Positions 1-8,377 are shown, counted from the first letter of the stretch. The stretch is DNA of 64,000 nucleotides from Filimonas zeae (GCF_014641615.1 NZ_BMIB01000005.1:138150-202149), one strand, 5' to 3'. Numbers and translations are program-made. The notes: generated from the letters alone by a model not told the origin.

Positions 1-30
1 GTTGAACACTATTTTATCAGCTGGAGCCTG

Positions 31-1185
31 ATGAAAAAAAACAACCTCACCATTAGCACAGAGCTTATTGATAAAGTTTACACAAACCCACACCTACAGG
101 ATATTAAACAAAGTATCATTAAATGGTACCTGCTCCATGGCTTTTTTATGAATAACATACAGGCATTGGAAGATATCTTTAAATCCAAACACATCAACGA
201 TAAAGATCGCCTTCAGTTTTTCGAGTTTCTGGTAGAGTTGTCTGATGGTACACACGATCAGAATAAACTTATTGAAACACTGCTCATTAACAATGATTTT
301 GTAGATACCTTCTTTAAAAAAGGACTGTTATACGAGCACATAGGCTCGCCCAATACCAAACTGTTGCTGGTGTTATTCAACATGTCTAAACAAATTACCT
401 GGAAGCACTGTGCTCTTACACAACTGTTCCTCAACTCCATACTGCATCTGAAGGCTTACCGTGCAGAAGCCTACCTGCGCGAATACCGGCAAATTTCACG
501 TAAGCTGGATTCGCCACAGGTAAAGTTTTCGCAACAGATGATGGAGATTATGCTCGACTATGCACGCTATGAAATTAAAAATGATCAGTTGCCCGGTGTA
601 TTAAACGCGCTGGCAGAAAGTGCGGGAGAGCAACTGGAAGAAAACAGCTGCCATACCTATCTGAATATGATACTGGCTATATATAGTATGCTGTATATGG
701 ATGCTTATAAAGAACTCTATCATTTCACTTTACAGGTACAGGCGAAGCTATCGCACGATGATGAAAATACCAGCTACCTGCGCAATCTGCTGCAATGCGC
801 ACATACCTATGCAGCAGTAATGTACAAGCCTGAAATGGAAGTACCCAATAAGCAGATAGAATACATGATATTCAACGCTGCCGACCTGCCGGAGTCTGAA
901 ATACTGAACAAAATACTAATGTATCTGGTAGGCGCGCGCTACTACGAAACCAAAAAGGAAATGAATGCCTGCGTATCTTACGCGTCCAAAGCGTCCGGCA
1001 TGGCAACAGACCATCAGTTGCAGCTGTTCAGTCTGCTTTCTTATAAAATATTAAAGCATGCCTATATACTATCTAACCAGAAAGAACGTGCCGAAGTAGC
1101 AGAGGTAAATATGCAACGGCTGCTGGTTACTGAAGTACAGGAGCAGTTCTTCAGTAATGAGTCGGTAGGCAACTTCAGGTTATAA
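31..1185 (+). CDS. Hypothetical all-helical (TPR-like) protein, possibly 5'-partial
   Basis: I do not recognise this 384-residue protein. It has no signal peptide and is built almost entirely of amphipathic helices with alternating Leu/Tyr/Ala patterns, as in degenerate TPR repeat proteins. The first ATG is at 31, but the frame is open to base 1 with no stop, so the true start may lie upstream of the window. It is followed at once by three hairpins, two of them good terminators, and then by the convergent ilvE. A scaffold or regulatory role is only inference from the helical-repeat look. Confidence 0.6.
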   Translation: MKKNNLTISTELIDKVYTNPHLQDIKQSIIKWYLLHGFFMNNIQALEDIFKSKHINDKDRLQFFEFLVELSDGTHDQNKLIETLLINNDFVDTFFKKGLLYEHIGSPNTKLLLVLFNMSKQITWKHCALTQLFLNSILHLKAYRAEAYLREYRQISRKLDSPQVKFSQQMMEIMLDYARYEIKNDQLPGVLNALAESAGEQLEENSCHTYLNMILAIYSMLYMDAYKELYHFTLQVQAKLSHDDENTSYLRNLLQCAHTYAAVMYKPEMEVPNKQIEYMIFNAADLPESEILNKILMYLVGARYYETKKEMNACVSYASKASGMATDHQLQLFSLLSYKILKHAYILSNQKERAEVAEVNMQRLLVTEVQEQFFSNESVGNFRL

Positions 1186-1192
1186 TGCCATA

Positions 1193-1225
1193 AAACCCCG
1201 GTGTGCGGAAAACACACCGGGGTTT
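1193..1225 (+). terminator. Strong hairpin terminator after the TPR-like gene
   Basis: A perfect 13-bp stem (1193-1205 with 1213-1225) closes a 7-base loop. The arms are AAACCCCGGTGTG and its reverse complement. It starts eight bases after the stop codon at 1185. The A/T-ended arms would make it work in either direction. Confidence 0.8.
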
Positions 1226-1247
1226 ATTGTCCAAAGTTCGTATTGTT

Positions 1248-1282
1248 ACAGGCCTGCTATTTCTTAATAGCAGAAAGCCTGT
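1248..1282. other. Extended hairpin between two terminators
   Basis: An outer ACAGGC/GCCTGT stem and a perfect inner 8-bp stem (CTGCTATT with AATAGCAG, 4-base loop) are separated by a 3-base bulge. It has no T-tract, so its role is unclear. It sits midway between the terminators at 1193 and 1309. Confidence 0.5.
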
Positions 1283-1308
1283 ACAGTTTAGCGCCATGCG
1301 GGGCAACA

Positions 1309-1343
1309 AAAAAGCCGGATCAAACAGAATGATCCGGCTTTTT
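1309..1343 (-). terminator. Bidirectional terminator downstream of ilvE
   Basis: A perfect 13-bp stem (1309-1321 with 1331-1343) has arms AAAAAGCCGGATC and GATCCGGCTTTTT and a 9-base loop. Its A-run and T-run suit both directions. It lies 18 bases past the ilvE stop on the minus strand. Confidence 0.8.
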
Positions 1344-1361
1344 CTATATCCTCCACCGCTG

Positions 1362-2426
1362 TTAAATCTTAAACAGCCAGTTGTGTTTGTCTTCCTGTTT
1401 GCCTTCGCGGATAGCAGTTAACGTAGCTTTTACTTCAGGTGCTACTTTCATAGCATCCACGTCAAAGCTCATTACATAGTCTTTGTATTTCAGCTCTCTT
1501 ATAGGGGCAATTACCGCCGCAGTACCGGTACCGAATATTTCAGATACTTTACCTGCTTTGTGTGCCTCAATCAGTTCGTCAATGCTGATTCTTCTTTCTT
1601 CCACTTTGTGGCCGGCTTCTTTCAGCAGGGTTACTACCGTAGCACGGGTAACACCTTCCAGAATAGTGCCTTCTTCCAGTGATGGCGTAACAGCCACACC
1701 GTCAATTACAAAAAACACGTTCATCATACCTACTTCCTGTAACCACTTGTGCTCAAAAGCATCGGTCCACAGCACTTGGTCGTAACCTTGTTTTTTGGCT
1801 TCGGTAGCAGCAATCATACTGCCGCCGTAGTTACCGGCGTTTTTAGAAAAACCTACACCGCCCGGAGCAGCACGGGTAAACTTCTCTTCTACCGCAATCT
1901 TCATAGGCTGCGCGTAGTAAGGACCACCAGGACTTAATATAATAATGAACTTATAGGTTTCTGCAGGTCTTACACCCAGCATAGGGTCCGTAGAAATCAT
2001 AAACGGACGGATATACATAGAGTGCTCCTTAATAGCAGGAATCCAGTCAGCCTCCAGCTCAATCAGCTGTCGCATACCTTCAATAAAAATTTCTTCAGGC
2101 ACCTCAGGCATATTCATGCGGGCCGCTGATTTATTAAAACGTTTGAAGTTATCGTACGGGCGAAAGATAAACGGTGCACCATCATCACCTTTATAAGCCT
2201 TAATGCCTTCAAAAATAGCCTGTCCGTAATGCAATACAGAAGTAGAAGGGTCCAGCTCCAGCGGCTGGTAAGGTTTAATTTCCACTGTTTTCCACTCGCC
2301 ATCTGCATATTCTGCTACCAGCATGTGGTCTGTAAAATATTTCCCAAACGGTATACCTTCCAGGTTCAGGTCCTGCAGCTTACTTTTTGCAGTCCTTGTA
2401 ACCTGTATTTCCAAAGCATCTATCAT
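1362..2426 (-). CDS. ilvE: Branched-chain amino acid aminotransferase
   Basis: PLP-dependent class IV transaminase that interconverts Leu, Ile and Val with their 2-oxoacids, using glutamate/2-oxoglutarate, in the cytosol. The 354-residue length fits the longer bacterial/eukaryote-like BCAT group. Visible motifs are YGQAIFEGIKAY near residue 67, the PLP lysine in FSKNAGNYGG (K195), the EHKWLQEVGMMNVFF block, and FGTGTAAVIAPI. The ATG at 2426 fits the family N-terminus. It is monocistronic, with a terminator at 1309-1343 and a divergent gene starting at 2490. Confidence 0.96.
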   Translation of the reverse strand: MIDALEIQVTRTAKSKLQDLNLEGIPFGKYFTDHMLVAEYADGEWKTVEIKPYQPLELDPSTSVLHYGQAIFEGIKAYKGDDGAPFIFRPYDNFKRFNKSAARMNMPEVPEEIFIEGMRQLIELEADWIPAIKEHSMYIRPFMISTDPMLGVRPAETYKFIIILSPGGPYYAQPMKIAVEEKFTRAAPGGVGFSKNAGNYGGSMIAATEAKKQGYDQVLWTDAFEHKWLQEVGMMNVFFVIDGVAVTPSLEEGTILEGVTRATVVTLLKEAGHKVEERRISIDELIEAHKAGKVSEIFGTGTAAVIAPIRELKYKDYVMSFDVDAMKVAPEVKATLTAIREGKQEDKHNWLFKI

Positions 2427-2489
2427 AACACTATTTTTGTTGCAAATAAACGAATTTCCGGAAAACTAACACCCGTTAACAAATAGAAT

Positions 2490-3173
2490 ATGTCAGGTTT
2501 GCAGTTTCAGATACCACCTTCTTTGTTGGCAGGTATGTACAAAGATACACTTATAGGCAGTAACGAACCAGCCGCACCGTTGGAAAAAAACGCTGCTGCC
2601 CCCGCCCAGGCCGCAAATACACCTGTCCAGGGGCCAGTTGCTCCCCCGCAGGCAGCTAATACTGTGGCCGAACCGGCAGGCAGCTATGCACCTGCAGCCA
2701 ATACCGCACCACAGCCCCCCGTTGCCCCCATCCAGGCGCCGCGACCCGCCGTTGCCCTGCCAGATACGCCGCCGGAAAAATGGTTTCTGGGTGGTAACGC
2801 CAAAGGCATTGTGGTAATAGTGAATGATATGGAGAACGTATATCTGTCTGACGATGAATTACAACTACTTACAGGCATTTTAAACGCCTGTAAACTGAAT
2901 ATGCAGGATATAGCCGTGGTAAACTACGCACGTTACCCGTATCCTTTCAACCGGTTACAGCAGCTGATGCAGGTAAACAACTGTATTCTGTTTGAGGTAT
3001 CGCTGCAGCAGGTTCAACTGCCGTTCAGCATCCCATACAACCAGGTACAGGCGTTTAACAACTGTACGTTTACCTACGCACCCTCGCTGCGTACCATGCT
3101 GGGTAGTACAGAAGAGGCCAAACTGAAGAAAAGTAAACTCTGGTTAAGTCTCAAAAAAATGTTCAATATATGA
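2490..3173 (+). CDS. Hypothetical protein with Pro/Ala linker, upstream of rdgB
   Basis: The 227-residue protein has a short N-terminal segment, then a low-complexity Pro/Ala/Gln linker (about residues 25-90), then a compact alpha/beta domain of about 130 residues ending in a basic helix (KLKKSKLWLSLKKMF). It overlaps rdgB by 4 bp (ATGA), so the two are probably co-translated. The layout of a flexible linker plus a small domain with a C-terminal basic helix recalls replication-associated small subunits such as DNA polymerase III psi. That resemblance is a guess from architecture, not a recognised match. Confidence 0.6.
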   Translation: MSGLQFQIPPSLLAGMYKDTLIGSNEPAAPLEKNAAAPAQAANTPVQGPVAPPQAANTVAEPAGSYAPAANTAPQPPVAPIQAPRPAVALPDTPPEKWFLGGNAKGIVVIVNDMENVYLSDDELQLLTGILNACKLNMQDIAVVNYARYPYPFNRLQQLMQVNNCILFEVSLQQVQLPFSIPYNQVQAFNNCTFTYAPSLRTMLGSTEEAKLKKSKLWLSLKKMFNI

Positions 3174-3754
3174 GTCAGGTAACACTGGTGTTTGCCACCA
3201 ACAACCAGCACAAGGTAGAAGAGATCAGAAAAGTAACGGGAGATCGTTTTCACATCATTACCCTTAAAGAGGCAGGTATTGACATAGATATACCTGAACC
3301 ACACGATACCATTGCCGCCAACGCCACAGAAAAATCAACTGTTATTCACCGCTTAACACAGCAGAACTGCTTTAGCGAAGATACCGGCCTGGAGGTAGAC
3401 GCCCTTAATGGTGAACCTGGCGTTAAAAGCGCACGCTACGCCGGTGATGGCCGCAGTTCGCAGGATAATATTGATAAACTTATTGCCAACCTGGGCAGCA
3501 ACCACACACGTACAGCGCGGTTCAGAACCGTTATTTCCCTGATATGGAACAACACGGAGCATCTGTTTGAAGGTGTGTGTGAAGGTCGTATTATAGAAGA
3601 ACAGAAAGGGCTTTCCGGCTTTGGTTACGACCCCGTATTTGTTCCCGAAGGCGGTGATAAAACCTTTGCAGAAATGACGATGGAAGAAAAGAACACGTTC
3701 AGCCACCGCAGAAAAGCAACGGATCTGCTCATCGCTTTTTTACAACAGCAATAA
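3170..3754 (+). CDS. rdgB: XTP/dITP pyrophosphatase (HAM1/RdgB)
   Basis: Housecleaning nucleotidase that hydrolyses ITP, dITP and XTP to the monophosphates and so keeps deaminated purines out of DNA and RNA. At 194 residues it has the usual length. It shows the N-terminal substrate motif FATNNQHKVEEIR, the central EDTGLEVDALNGEPGVKSAR block and the C-terminal SGFGYDPVFVPEG. It overlaps the preceding hypothetical gene by 4 bp. Confidence 0.95.
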   Translation: MSQVTLVFATNNQHKVEEIRKVTGDRFHIITLKEAGIDIDIPEPHDTIAANATEKSTVIHRLTQQNCFSEDTGLEVDALNGEPGVKSARYAGDGRSSQDNIDKLIANLGSNHTRTARFRTVISLIWNNTEHLFEGVCEGRIIEEQKGLSGFGYDPVFVPEGGDKTFAEMTMEEKNTFSHRRKATDLLIAFLQQQ

Positions 3755-3801
3755 ACCATCAACGCCTGTTCCGCAGGGGCAGGCGCTTCTATACAACCTT
3801 T

Positions 3802-4251
3802 ATGGACAGGATTAAATTACAATTACCCGAACAGTTTTCGTTTACCACCGAACTCAGCATCCGCATTACCGATCTTAACTATGGCGGCCATGTAGGCAAC
3901 GATGTGTTTCTATCCCTGCTGCACGAAGCCCGCATGCAGTACCTGCACCACCACGGCTATACCGAGCTGAATATGGAAGGGGCAGGAATGATTATGGCAG
4001 ATGTAGCCATTGAATACAAACAGGAATTAAGCTTTGGCAATACGGTGCGCATTTCCGTTGCTGCAGCCGGCTTTGATAAGCTGGGGTTTGATCTGTTTTA
4101 TCTGATGGAACTGCTTACGCCCGATGGAACCAAAGTAGCTGCCAAAGCCAAAACAGGCATGATGTGTTATAATTATGCGGAAAAGAAGAAGATGTCTGTA
4201 CCCGCAGCCGCCATCAGCAAACTCACCGGCGGGCAACAGGTAATTGCTTAG
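3802..4251 (+). CDS. Acyl-CoA thioesterase, 4HBT/YbgC-FadM type
   Basis: Single hotdog-fold thioesterase of 149 residues, predicted to hydrolyse acyl-CoA thioesters in the cytosol. The family signature is the ITDLNYGGHVGNDVFLSLLHEAR region near the N-terminus, in which DxNxxGHVxN carries the usual catalytic Asp/Asn position, followed by the long hotdog helix. The actual acyl chain specificity cannot be read from sequence. It ends five bases from the convergent aroE stop, and a hairpin spans both stop codons. Confidence 0.85.
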   Translation: MDRIKLQLPEQFSFTTELSIRITDLNYGGHVGNDVFLSLLHEARMQYLHHHGYTELNMEGAGMIMADVAIEYKQELSFGNTVRISVAAAGFDKLGFDLFYLMELLTPDGTKVAAKAKTGMMCYNYAEKKKMSVPAAAISKLTGGQQVIA

Positions 4252-4264
4252 CAGATTACCTGTT
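4235..4264. terminator. Hairpin spanning two convergent stop codons
   Basis: Arms AACAGGTAA (4235-4243) and TTACCTGTT (4256-4264) are perfect complements, with a TGC/GCA mini-stem in the loop. The hairpin covers both the thioesterase stop (4251) and the aroE stop (4256). There is no T-tract, so termination is likely but weak. Confidence 0.5.
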
Positions 4265-4987
4265 CCATATTTTCCAGTTTTCTTCGGCCTGTATCAGCAG
4301 CATATCGTGACCATTCTTAATAGTGGCCCCCTGTGCCTGCCCACGCTCCAGAAACTGTGTTAATGGCGGGTTATACACCAGATCGTATAAGTAATGAGCG
4401 GAAGTAACCAGCTCATAAGGAATAGGTGGATACTCTTCTACTTTAGGATAAGTACCTAACGGCGTACAGTTAATAATAACCGGATGAGCAGCCATTACCT
4501 CCGGCGTCAGCTGCTCGTAGGTAAACCGGCCTTCTCCTGCTGTGCGCGATACAAAGCGGTAGTCTATGCCACGTTTACCCAATATATATTCCACCGCAGC
4601 AGCAGCACCGCCGGTACCCAGTATTAAAGCCTTTGTATGATGCGGCTGCAGTATAGGCGCAAAGGATTCTTCAAAGCCTATTACATCGGTGTTATAACCT
4701 GTCAACTTCCCATCTTTCACCCGTACGCAGTTGCAGGCACCCATGGCCTGCACCCCTTCGGAGCTATCCTGTAAAAAAGAAAGTATAGTTTTCTTATGCG
4801 GAATAGTAATACAGAAACCTTCCAGCGTGGTTTCCGTGCGCAGCACCTCAGCAAAATCTGCTATATCCGGCACGGAAAACAACTTGAATCCGGCATCTGT
4901 AATACCTTCTTTTCTGAATTTCTCCTGAAAATATCCCTGTGAAAAGGAATGCGTTAAAGGGTATCCTAAAATGCCGAAAGTTCTCAT
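4256..4987 (-). CDS. aroE: Shikimate dehydrogenase
   Basis: NADPH-dependent reduction of 3-dehydroshikimate to shikimate in aromatic amino acid synthesis. The 243 residues are slightly fewer than E. coli AroE. Visible are GYPLTHSFSQ (substrate-binding serines), ITIPHKKT (catalytic Lys), NTDVIGFE (catalytic Asp), the nucleotide loop GTGGAAAAV, NCTPLGTYP and the C-terminal NGHDMLLIQA. It follows the ComA-like gene with a 1-base TAATG overlap, so the two form an operon. Confidence 0.93.
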   Translation of the reverse strand: MRTFGILGYPLTHSFSQGYFQEKFRKEGITDAGFKLFSVPDIADFAEVLRTETTLEGFCITIPHKKTILSFLQDSSEGVQAMGACNCVRVKDGKLTGYNTDVIGFEESFAPILQPHHTKALILGTGGAAAAVEYILGKRGIDYRFVSRTAGEGRFTYEQLTPEVMAAHPVIINCTPLGTYPKVEEYPPIPYELVTSAHYLYDLVYNPPLTQFLERGQAQGATIKNGHDMLLIQAEENWKIWNR

Positions 4988-5769
4988 TATCGCTGTTGTG
5001 CAGTTAACTGATCAAGATATAAGTTGAAAGTATCGCCACGCAGGCCAACACGCATAGCTTCCAGTGCAATTACTTCGTGCGGGGCAATATTACCCAAGTT
5101 TACATTACAGCCCAGCAGTTCCAGAAAGTACAGCTGCTGCGACTTCTGCGGTGCTTCCCACAGAATTTTTTCACCCGGTATCTGTGTAAGAATTTCCTGA
5201 ACCAGACCTTCCCTTACTTCGCCACTGCCTCTGTAAATACCTACGTTACCCGCTTCGCGTGCTTCGGCAATTACATAAGAAGCACCGGCTTCCAGTTCGG
5301 CACTCATCTGCTCAATCCATTTATAAGGAGGAATAATATGTGCAGCATCTTTACTACCCACTTCACTTAATACCGTAAAGTGTTTGGTCAGTTTTTCTAT
5401 ATAACCGCATTTTTCGGTATGCGGAATAGTAATAGAACCATCACTTACCTCTACATGCTGAATGTTATAGTCTTTACAGATACGGATATAATCTTCCAGC
5501 TGATTTCTGATCAGAAAAGCTTCGAATAAAGTACCGCCAAAGTAAATAGGTAAACCGTAAGACTGATAAACTTCAATTTTCTCCCTAAGATTAGGGGTAA
5601 CATACGAAGTGCCGAATCCAAGCTTAATGACATCCACGTGCGGAAGAGCCACACTGAGGAAATTATGAACTTCATTAATGCTAAGCCCTTTGTCCATTAC
5701 CATTGTAATTCCATCTATCCGAGGCTTTACGTTTCTTTCCGGCATCTGCGATAAAGAAAAATTCATCAT
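4987..5769 (-). CDS. Phosphosulfolactate synthase (ComA) family protein
   Basis: TIM-barrel enzyme of the ComA family, which adds sulfite to phosphoenolpyruvate to give (2R)-phospho-3-sulfolactate. This was first known from coenzyme M synthesis, but the family also occurs in bacteria. About 260 residues. It shows the N-terminal KPRIDGITMVMDKG, the DVIKLGFGTSYV strand, the VEVSDGSITIP acid/base strand and the C-terminal LGNIAPHEVIALEAMR. I chose the ATG at 5769; a TTG at 5790 in the same frame is a weaker option. It is coupled to aroE by TAATG. A methanogen-type role is unlikely; feeding sulfolactate or cysteate into sulfonolipid or sulfonate metabolism is inference. Confidence 0.87.
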   Translation of the reverse strand: MMNFSLSQMPERNVKPRIDGITMVMDKGLSINEVHNFLSVALPHVDVIKLGFGTSYVTPNLREKIEVYQSYGLPIYFGGTLFEAFLIRNQLEDYIRICKDYNIQHVEVSDGSITIPHTEKCGYIEKLTKHFTVLSEVGSKDAAHIIPPYKWIEQMSAELEAGASYVIAEAREAGNVGIYRGSGEVREGLVQEILTQIPGEKILWEAPQKSQQLYFLELLGCNVNLGNIAPHEVIALEAMRVGLRGDTFNLYLDQLTAQQR

Positions 5770-5855
5770 AACATTCTTTGAAGGCTGCAAAAATAGGAAA
5801 CGCGCCTCATATGAGGTACAATAGAAAATTGCTATATCTTAATTTCCTGTGAATG

Positions 5856-7277
5856 TTAAATTTTATGCCCCTTTTTATAACGCGCTATTAAATCAACCAC
5901 CTGATTATTCTGCAATACTACCGGCGAAATATCCAGTAACTTCTTCACCAGCTTAGGCGCAAGGCTCATACCATGCTCTAATTGCAGCATGGCCTCTTTT
6001 GGCCTGCCTTCTGCAAACAGCGTAGCAGTGTAATAAAAATAAAACAACGGCTTTTCATCTGTTGCCTTTAAAGCAGCTACACACTGTTCAGAAGCCTCTT
6101 CGTAATAGCCGGCTTTAAACAGGCAGCGTATCAACGCCTCCCAGCCTGCTACATTGCGCGTTTTGTTGCGTATTACTATACCAAAGTACTGAATAGCCTC
6201 TTTGTATTTCTCCTGCGCCATTTTACACTGGCCCATAGCCAGGTTAAACTCAGGCACGTTTTTCTGAATCCGCATAGCGTTTTCCAGGTACTTAATGGCA
6301 TGCTCCCATTGCTGCTCGGCAATATAGGTAGCCGCTATTTTGTAGTACAGTTTGCTATCGTCCGGGTTCATATGCGAAGCCTTGCGGTAATGCAGCCGCG
6401 CCTGTGCAAAATTGCCCAGCCGGTGGTAACAATGGCCTATGGCTTCGTAAATCACTTCCTCGGGCCTTGTCAGTTCCAGCACCTTCTCCAGCGATTCTAT
6501 AGCCTCTTTGTATTTACGCAAACGGATATAGGCATCGCCCATATTCCGGTAAGCATAATCAAACTTTTCATCTATAACAACTGCATACTGGTAGGCATCA
6601 ATAGCCTTCTCATATAGTTTCAGTCCCTGGTACGAAGCGGCCAGATTAAACCATGCCAACTCATTATAAGGCTGTTCATCTATAATTTTCAGATGCAGTT
6701 TTATGCTTTCTTCGTTGCGGCCGGTAAAGTCTGTCCAGAAACAGATTTTGTACAAAGCCTCTTCGTTGGCCGGGTCTTCTTCCAGAATCATTTTCAGGCA
6801 ATCAAACACCTTATCAAACTCCTCATAGTCGTCATACACATCTGAAAGTTCAAACAGCAAATCCAGCCGCTCTTCACCGGTAAACATAGTCAGCGCCTCC
6901 TCCAGTAGCTGCACAGCTTTCTCCTGCTGGTCCAGCGCCAGGTAGGCATCGGTTTTCAGAATGTACAGGTTAATGTCGTTATGGTCAAACAACTCTGCCT
7001 GCTCTAAAACGTCCAGCGCCTCCCGGTATTTGCGGGTAGCCAGTAAAATGTCAGCCTTTTTAATCAGTAACTGAGAGGAGTAAGGAAAGTATTCCAGGCC
7101 GGTTTCCGCCGCCTCCAGAGCACCGGGAAGGTCGTCTTTATCGTCAAAATGGTCTATAATCCGCTCAAAAGCATCCTCTTCCAGAAAAGAATGACTGCGG
7201 CCATTTTTCAGGTTTTCGTACTGCTTCAACAATTCATCCAGTTCTTCTCTGTCTTCACTAAATGGGTTCTCTCTCAT
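5856..7277 (-). CDS. Cytoplasmic TPR-repeat protein
   Basis: A 473-residue protein with an acidic N-terminus and then roughly ten to twelve consecutive 34-residue TPR units. Typical TPR positions are visible, such as AWFNLAASYQGLKLYEKAID and AYRNMGDAYIRLRKYKEAIE. There is no signal peptide or membrane segment. Proteins like this are common single-copy genes in Bacteroidota and serve as protein-interaction scaffolds. No specific partner can be inferred here. Its ATG at 7277 is divergent from the small exported protein at 7414. Confidence 0.85.
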   Translation of the reverse strand: MRENPFSEDREELDELLKQYENLKNGRSHSFLEEDAFERIIDHFDDKDDLPGALEAAETGLEYFPYSSQLLIKKADILLATRKYREALDVLEQAELFDHNDINLYILKTDAYLALDQQEKAVQLLEEALTMFTGEERLDLLFELSDVYDDYEEFDKVFDCLKMILEEDPANEEALYKICFWTDFTGRNEESIKLHLKIIDEQPYNELAWFNLAASYQGLKLYEKAIDAYQYAVVIDEKFDYAYRNMGDAYIRLRKYKEAIESLEKVLELTRPEEVIYEAIGHCYHRLGNFAQARLHYRKASHMNPDDSKLYYKIAATYIAEQQWEHAIKYLENAMRIQKNVPEFNLAMGQCKMAQEKYKEAIQYFGIVIRNKTRNVAGWEALIRCLFKAGYYEEASEQCVAALKATDEKPLFYFYYTATLFAEGRPKEAMLQLEHGMSLAPKLVKKLLDISPVVLQNNQVVDLIARYKKGHKI

Positions 7278-7375
7278 ACGCCTACCGTTTCTGAAAAGTA
7301 CTCGAATTAAGGCATTTTTCCAATTATGCCGTGATATTTTATTGTTTAGTCTTTTTTAACAAATCCAATAAAAAG

Positions 7376-7406
7376 TTGTTAAATAATTTAGATTATTCTA
7401 ATTTTG
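7376..7406 (+). promoter_or_regulatory. Bacteroidota-type promoter for the 7414 gene
   Basis: A TTG at 7376-7378 and a perfect TAnnTTTG box (TAATTTTG, 7399-7406) are separated by 20 bp. This matches the -33/-7 promoter known for Bacteroidota primary sigma. The predicted start would fall only a few bases before the ATG at 7414, implying a very short or absent leader. Confidence 0.65.
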
Positions 7407-7413
7407 TACAACC

Positions 7414-7761
7414 ATGACTAAGAAGTTTGCACATATCGCTGTTTTCATCGCCCTGTTCATACTGGGTGCAGGTAGCGTGGCGCTGGCTTCTACCAGTGGC
7501 TCCGCTGATGACCGTCTGAACAAGTTCAGCCTCAAAAATCTCAGCAAATACTCCAAATCGTATTCCCTCTCCGGTTTACGTCCTTCCGGCTTGAATTTTA
7601 CTGGTTCTCAGGAGATAATGACTATCCAGCGTATGGATAACGCTCTGCAAACCAACTCCATTGTTCGTATGGAGAAAGGCAACACTACTTTTGTATACCC
7701 TTACAAGTACAAAGTAAGAGTACCTAAATTCAAAACGCCTACTTCTCCTTCTTTCCGTTAG
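7414..7761 (+). CDS. Small secreted protein of unknown function
   Basis: The 115 residues begin with a clear Sec signal peptide (KK, then a hydrophobic run to about residue 22, then ALAS). The mature part is small, basic and Ser/Lys/Tyr-rich, with a C-terminal YPYKYKVRVPKFKTP stretch. No domain is recognised. The strong promoter-like box directly upstream and the basic composition suggest an abundantly made periplasmic or surface protein. The long non-coding 21-bp array follows it. Confidence 0.7.
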   Translation: MTKKFAHIAVFIALFILGAGSVALASTSGSADDRLNKFSLKNLSKYSKSYSLSGLRPSGLNFTGSQEIMTIQRMDNALQTNSIVRMEKGNTTFVYPYKYKVRVPKFKTPTSPSFR

Positions 7762-7798
7762 TAGCAATTCAATTATCTGACTGATTCTGAATGCTCAA

Positions 7799-7821
7799 CG
7801 CGCAATGTTGTGTGCTTTTTT
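7799..7821 (+). terminator. Weak terminator after the small secreted protein
   Basis: A CGCGCAA/TTGTGTG stem with G-U pairs and a minimal loop is followed by six T. It lies about 40 bases past the stop at 7761. Confidence 0.4.
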
Positions 7822-7906
7822 GTATAAATCCGGTACTCAATCGTATCTGAATAAACTCAACAACACATTTACTGAATAACCCTGCTGCTGAATGTCAATT
7901 GCCATC

Positions 7907-8305
7907 TTTAGCAACAGCACGGCGGACTTTTCGGTTGCAATCAGCAGCTTTCAGCTGAAAAGCACAGGCTTTTAAACTAAAAGCAAAAGCTGCCTGACAG
8001 AAATCAGAAGCTTCCTGATGACAGGAACAAACTTGCTGATGGCAAGAAGCAGCTTCCCCATGGCAAACAGAAGCTTCCTGCCTGTAATCCCCAACTTATA
8101 AATGTTACCGCCCAGCTTTAGGACTGAAATTTAAAGCTTTGGGACGGCAGCAAAGAACTGCCGGATGAGGTTTACCAACTTTTCGGCCACATTTTTCAGC
8201 TTGCGGATAACAATTATCAACTCCGGGAAGGGAATTACAAACCTCCTGACGTAATCTGAAAACTTTCCGGGCAAATCCGGCAACCTTCCGGATGAAAAAA
8301 GAAGT
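7907..8305 (-). repeat. Degenerate 21-bp tandem array (19 units)
   Basis: Nineteen consecutive 21-base units tile this stretch exactly, starting at 7907, 7928, 7949 and so on to 8285. Two fainter units may precede them. On the plus strand T is the first base in 17 of 19 units and A-A/G-C ends 16 of 19. Inside, the units are strongly diverged, so no two are identical. Read on the minus strand in one frame, each unit is a heptad of consensus LLxxxRK: position 1 is L or F in 17 of 19 and position 7 is K, R, Q or E in all 19 (K in 14). Three in-frame stops (8131-8133 and two near 7951 and 7972) interrupt it, so it is not an intact gene. It may be an eroded coiled-coil coding array or a non-coding periodic element. 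It fills most of the gene-free interval 7762-8402. Confidence 0.8.
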
Positions 8306-8357
8306 TTATAAAAGTAGCTCAGCTGTTGCTGGAGCACTTTTCCAGGCTTGAAAATAC

Positions 8358-8377
8358 CATCGCCCAGTTGGGCGATG
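8358..8377. repeat. Perfect palindrome CATCGCCCA-GT-TGGGCGATG
   Basis: Two 9-base arms (8358-8366 and 8369-8377) flank a 2-base centre, 25 bases past the stop of the GLPGLI gene. The same TCGCCC/GGGCGA arms occur as a spaced inverted repeat at 9119-9161, on the other side of that gene. Confidence 0.6.

Noticed and set aside
7907..8305. CRISPR array
   Set aside because: The units are only 21 bases, abut without spacers and are not identical; no cas genes are nearby.
8131..8337. 68-residue minus-strand protein
   Set aside because: It starts at GTG, is only a slice of the 21-bp periodic array, and the same periodic pattern continues past its stop codon.
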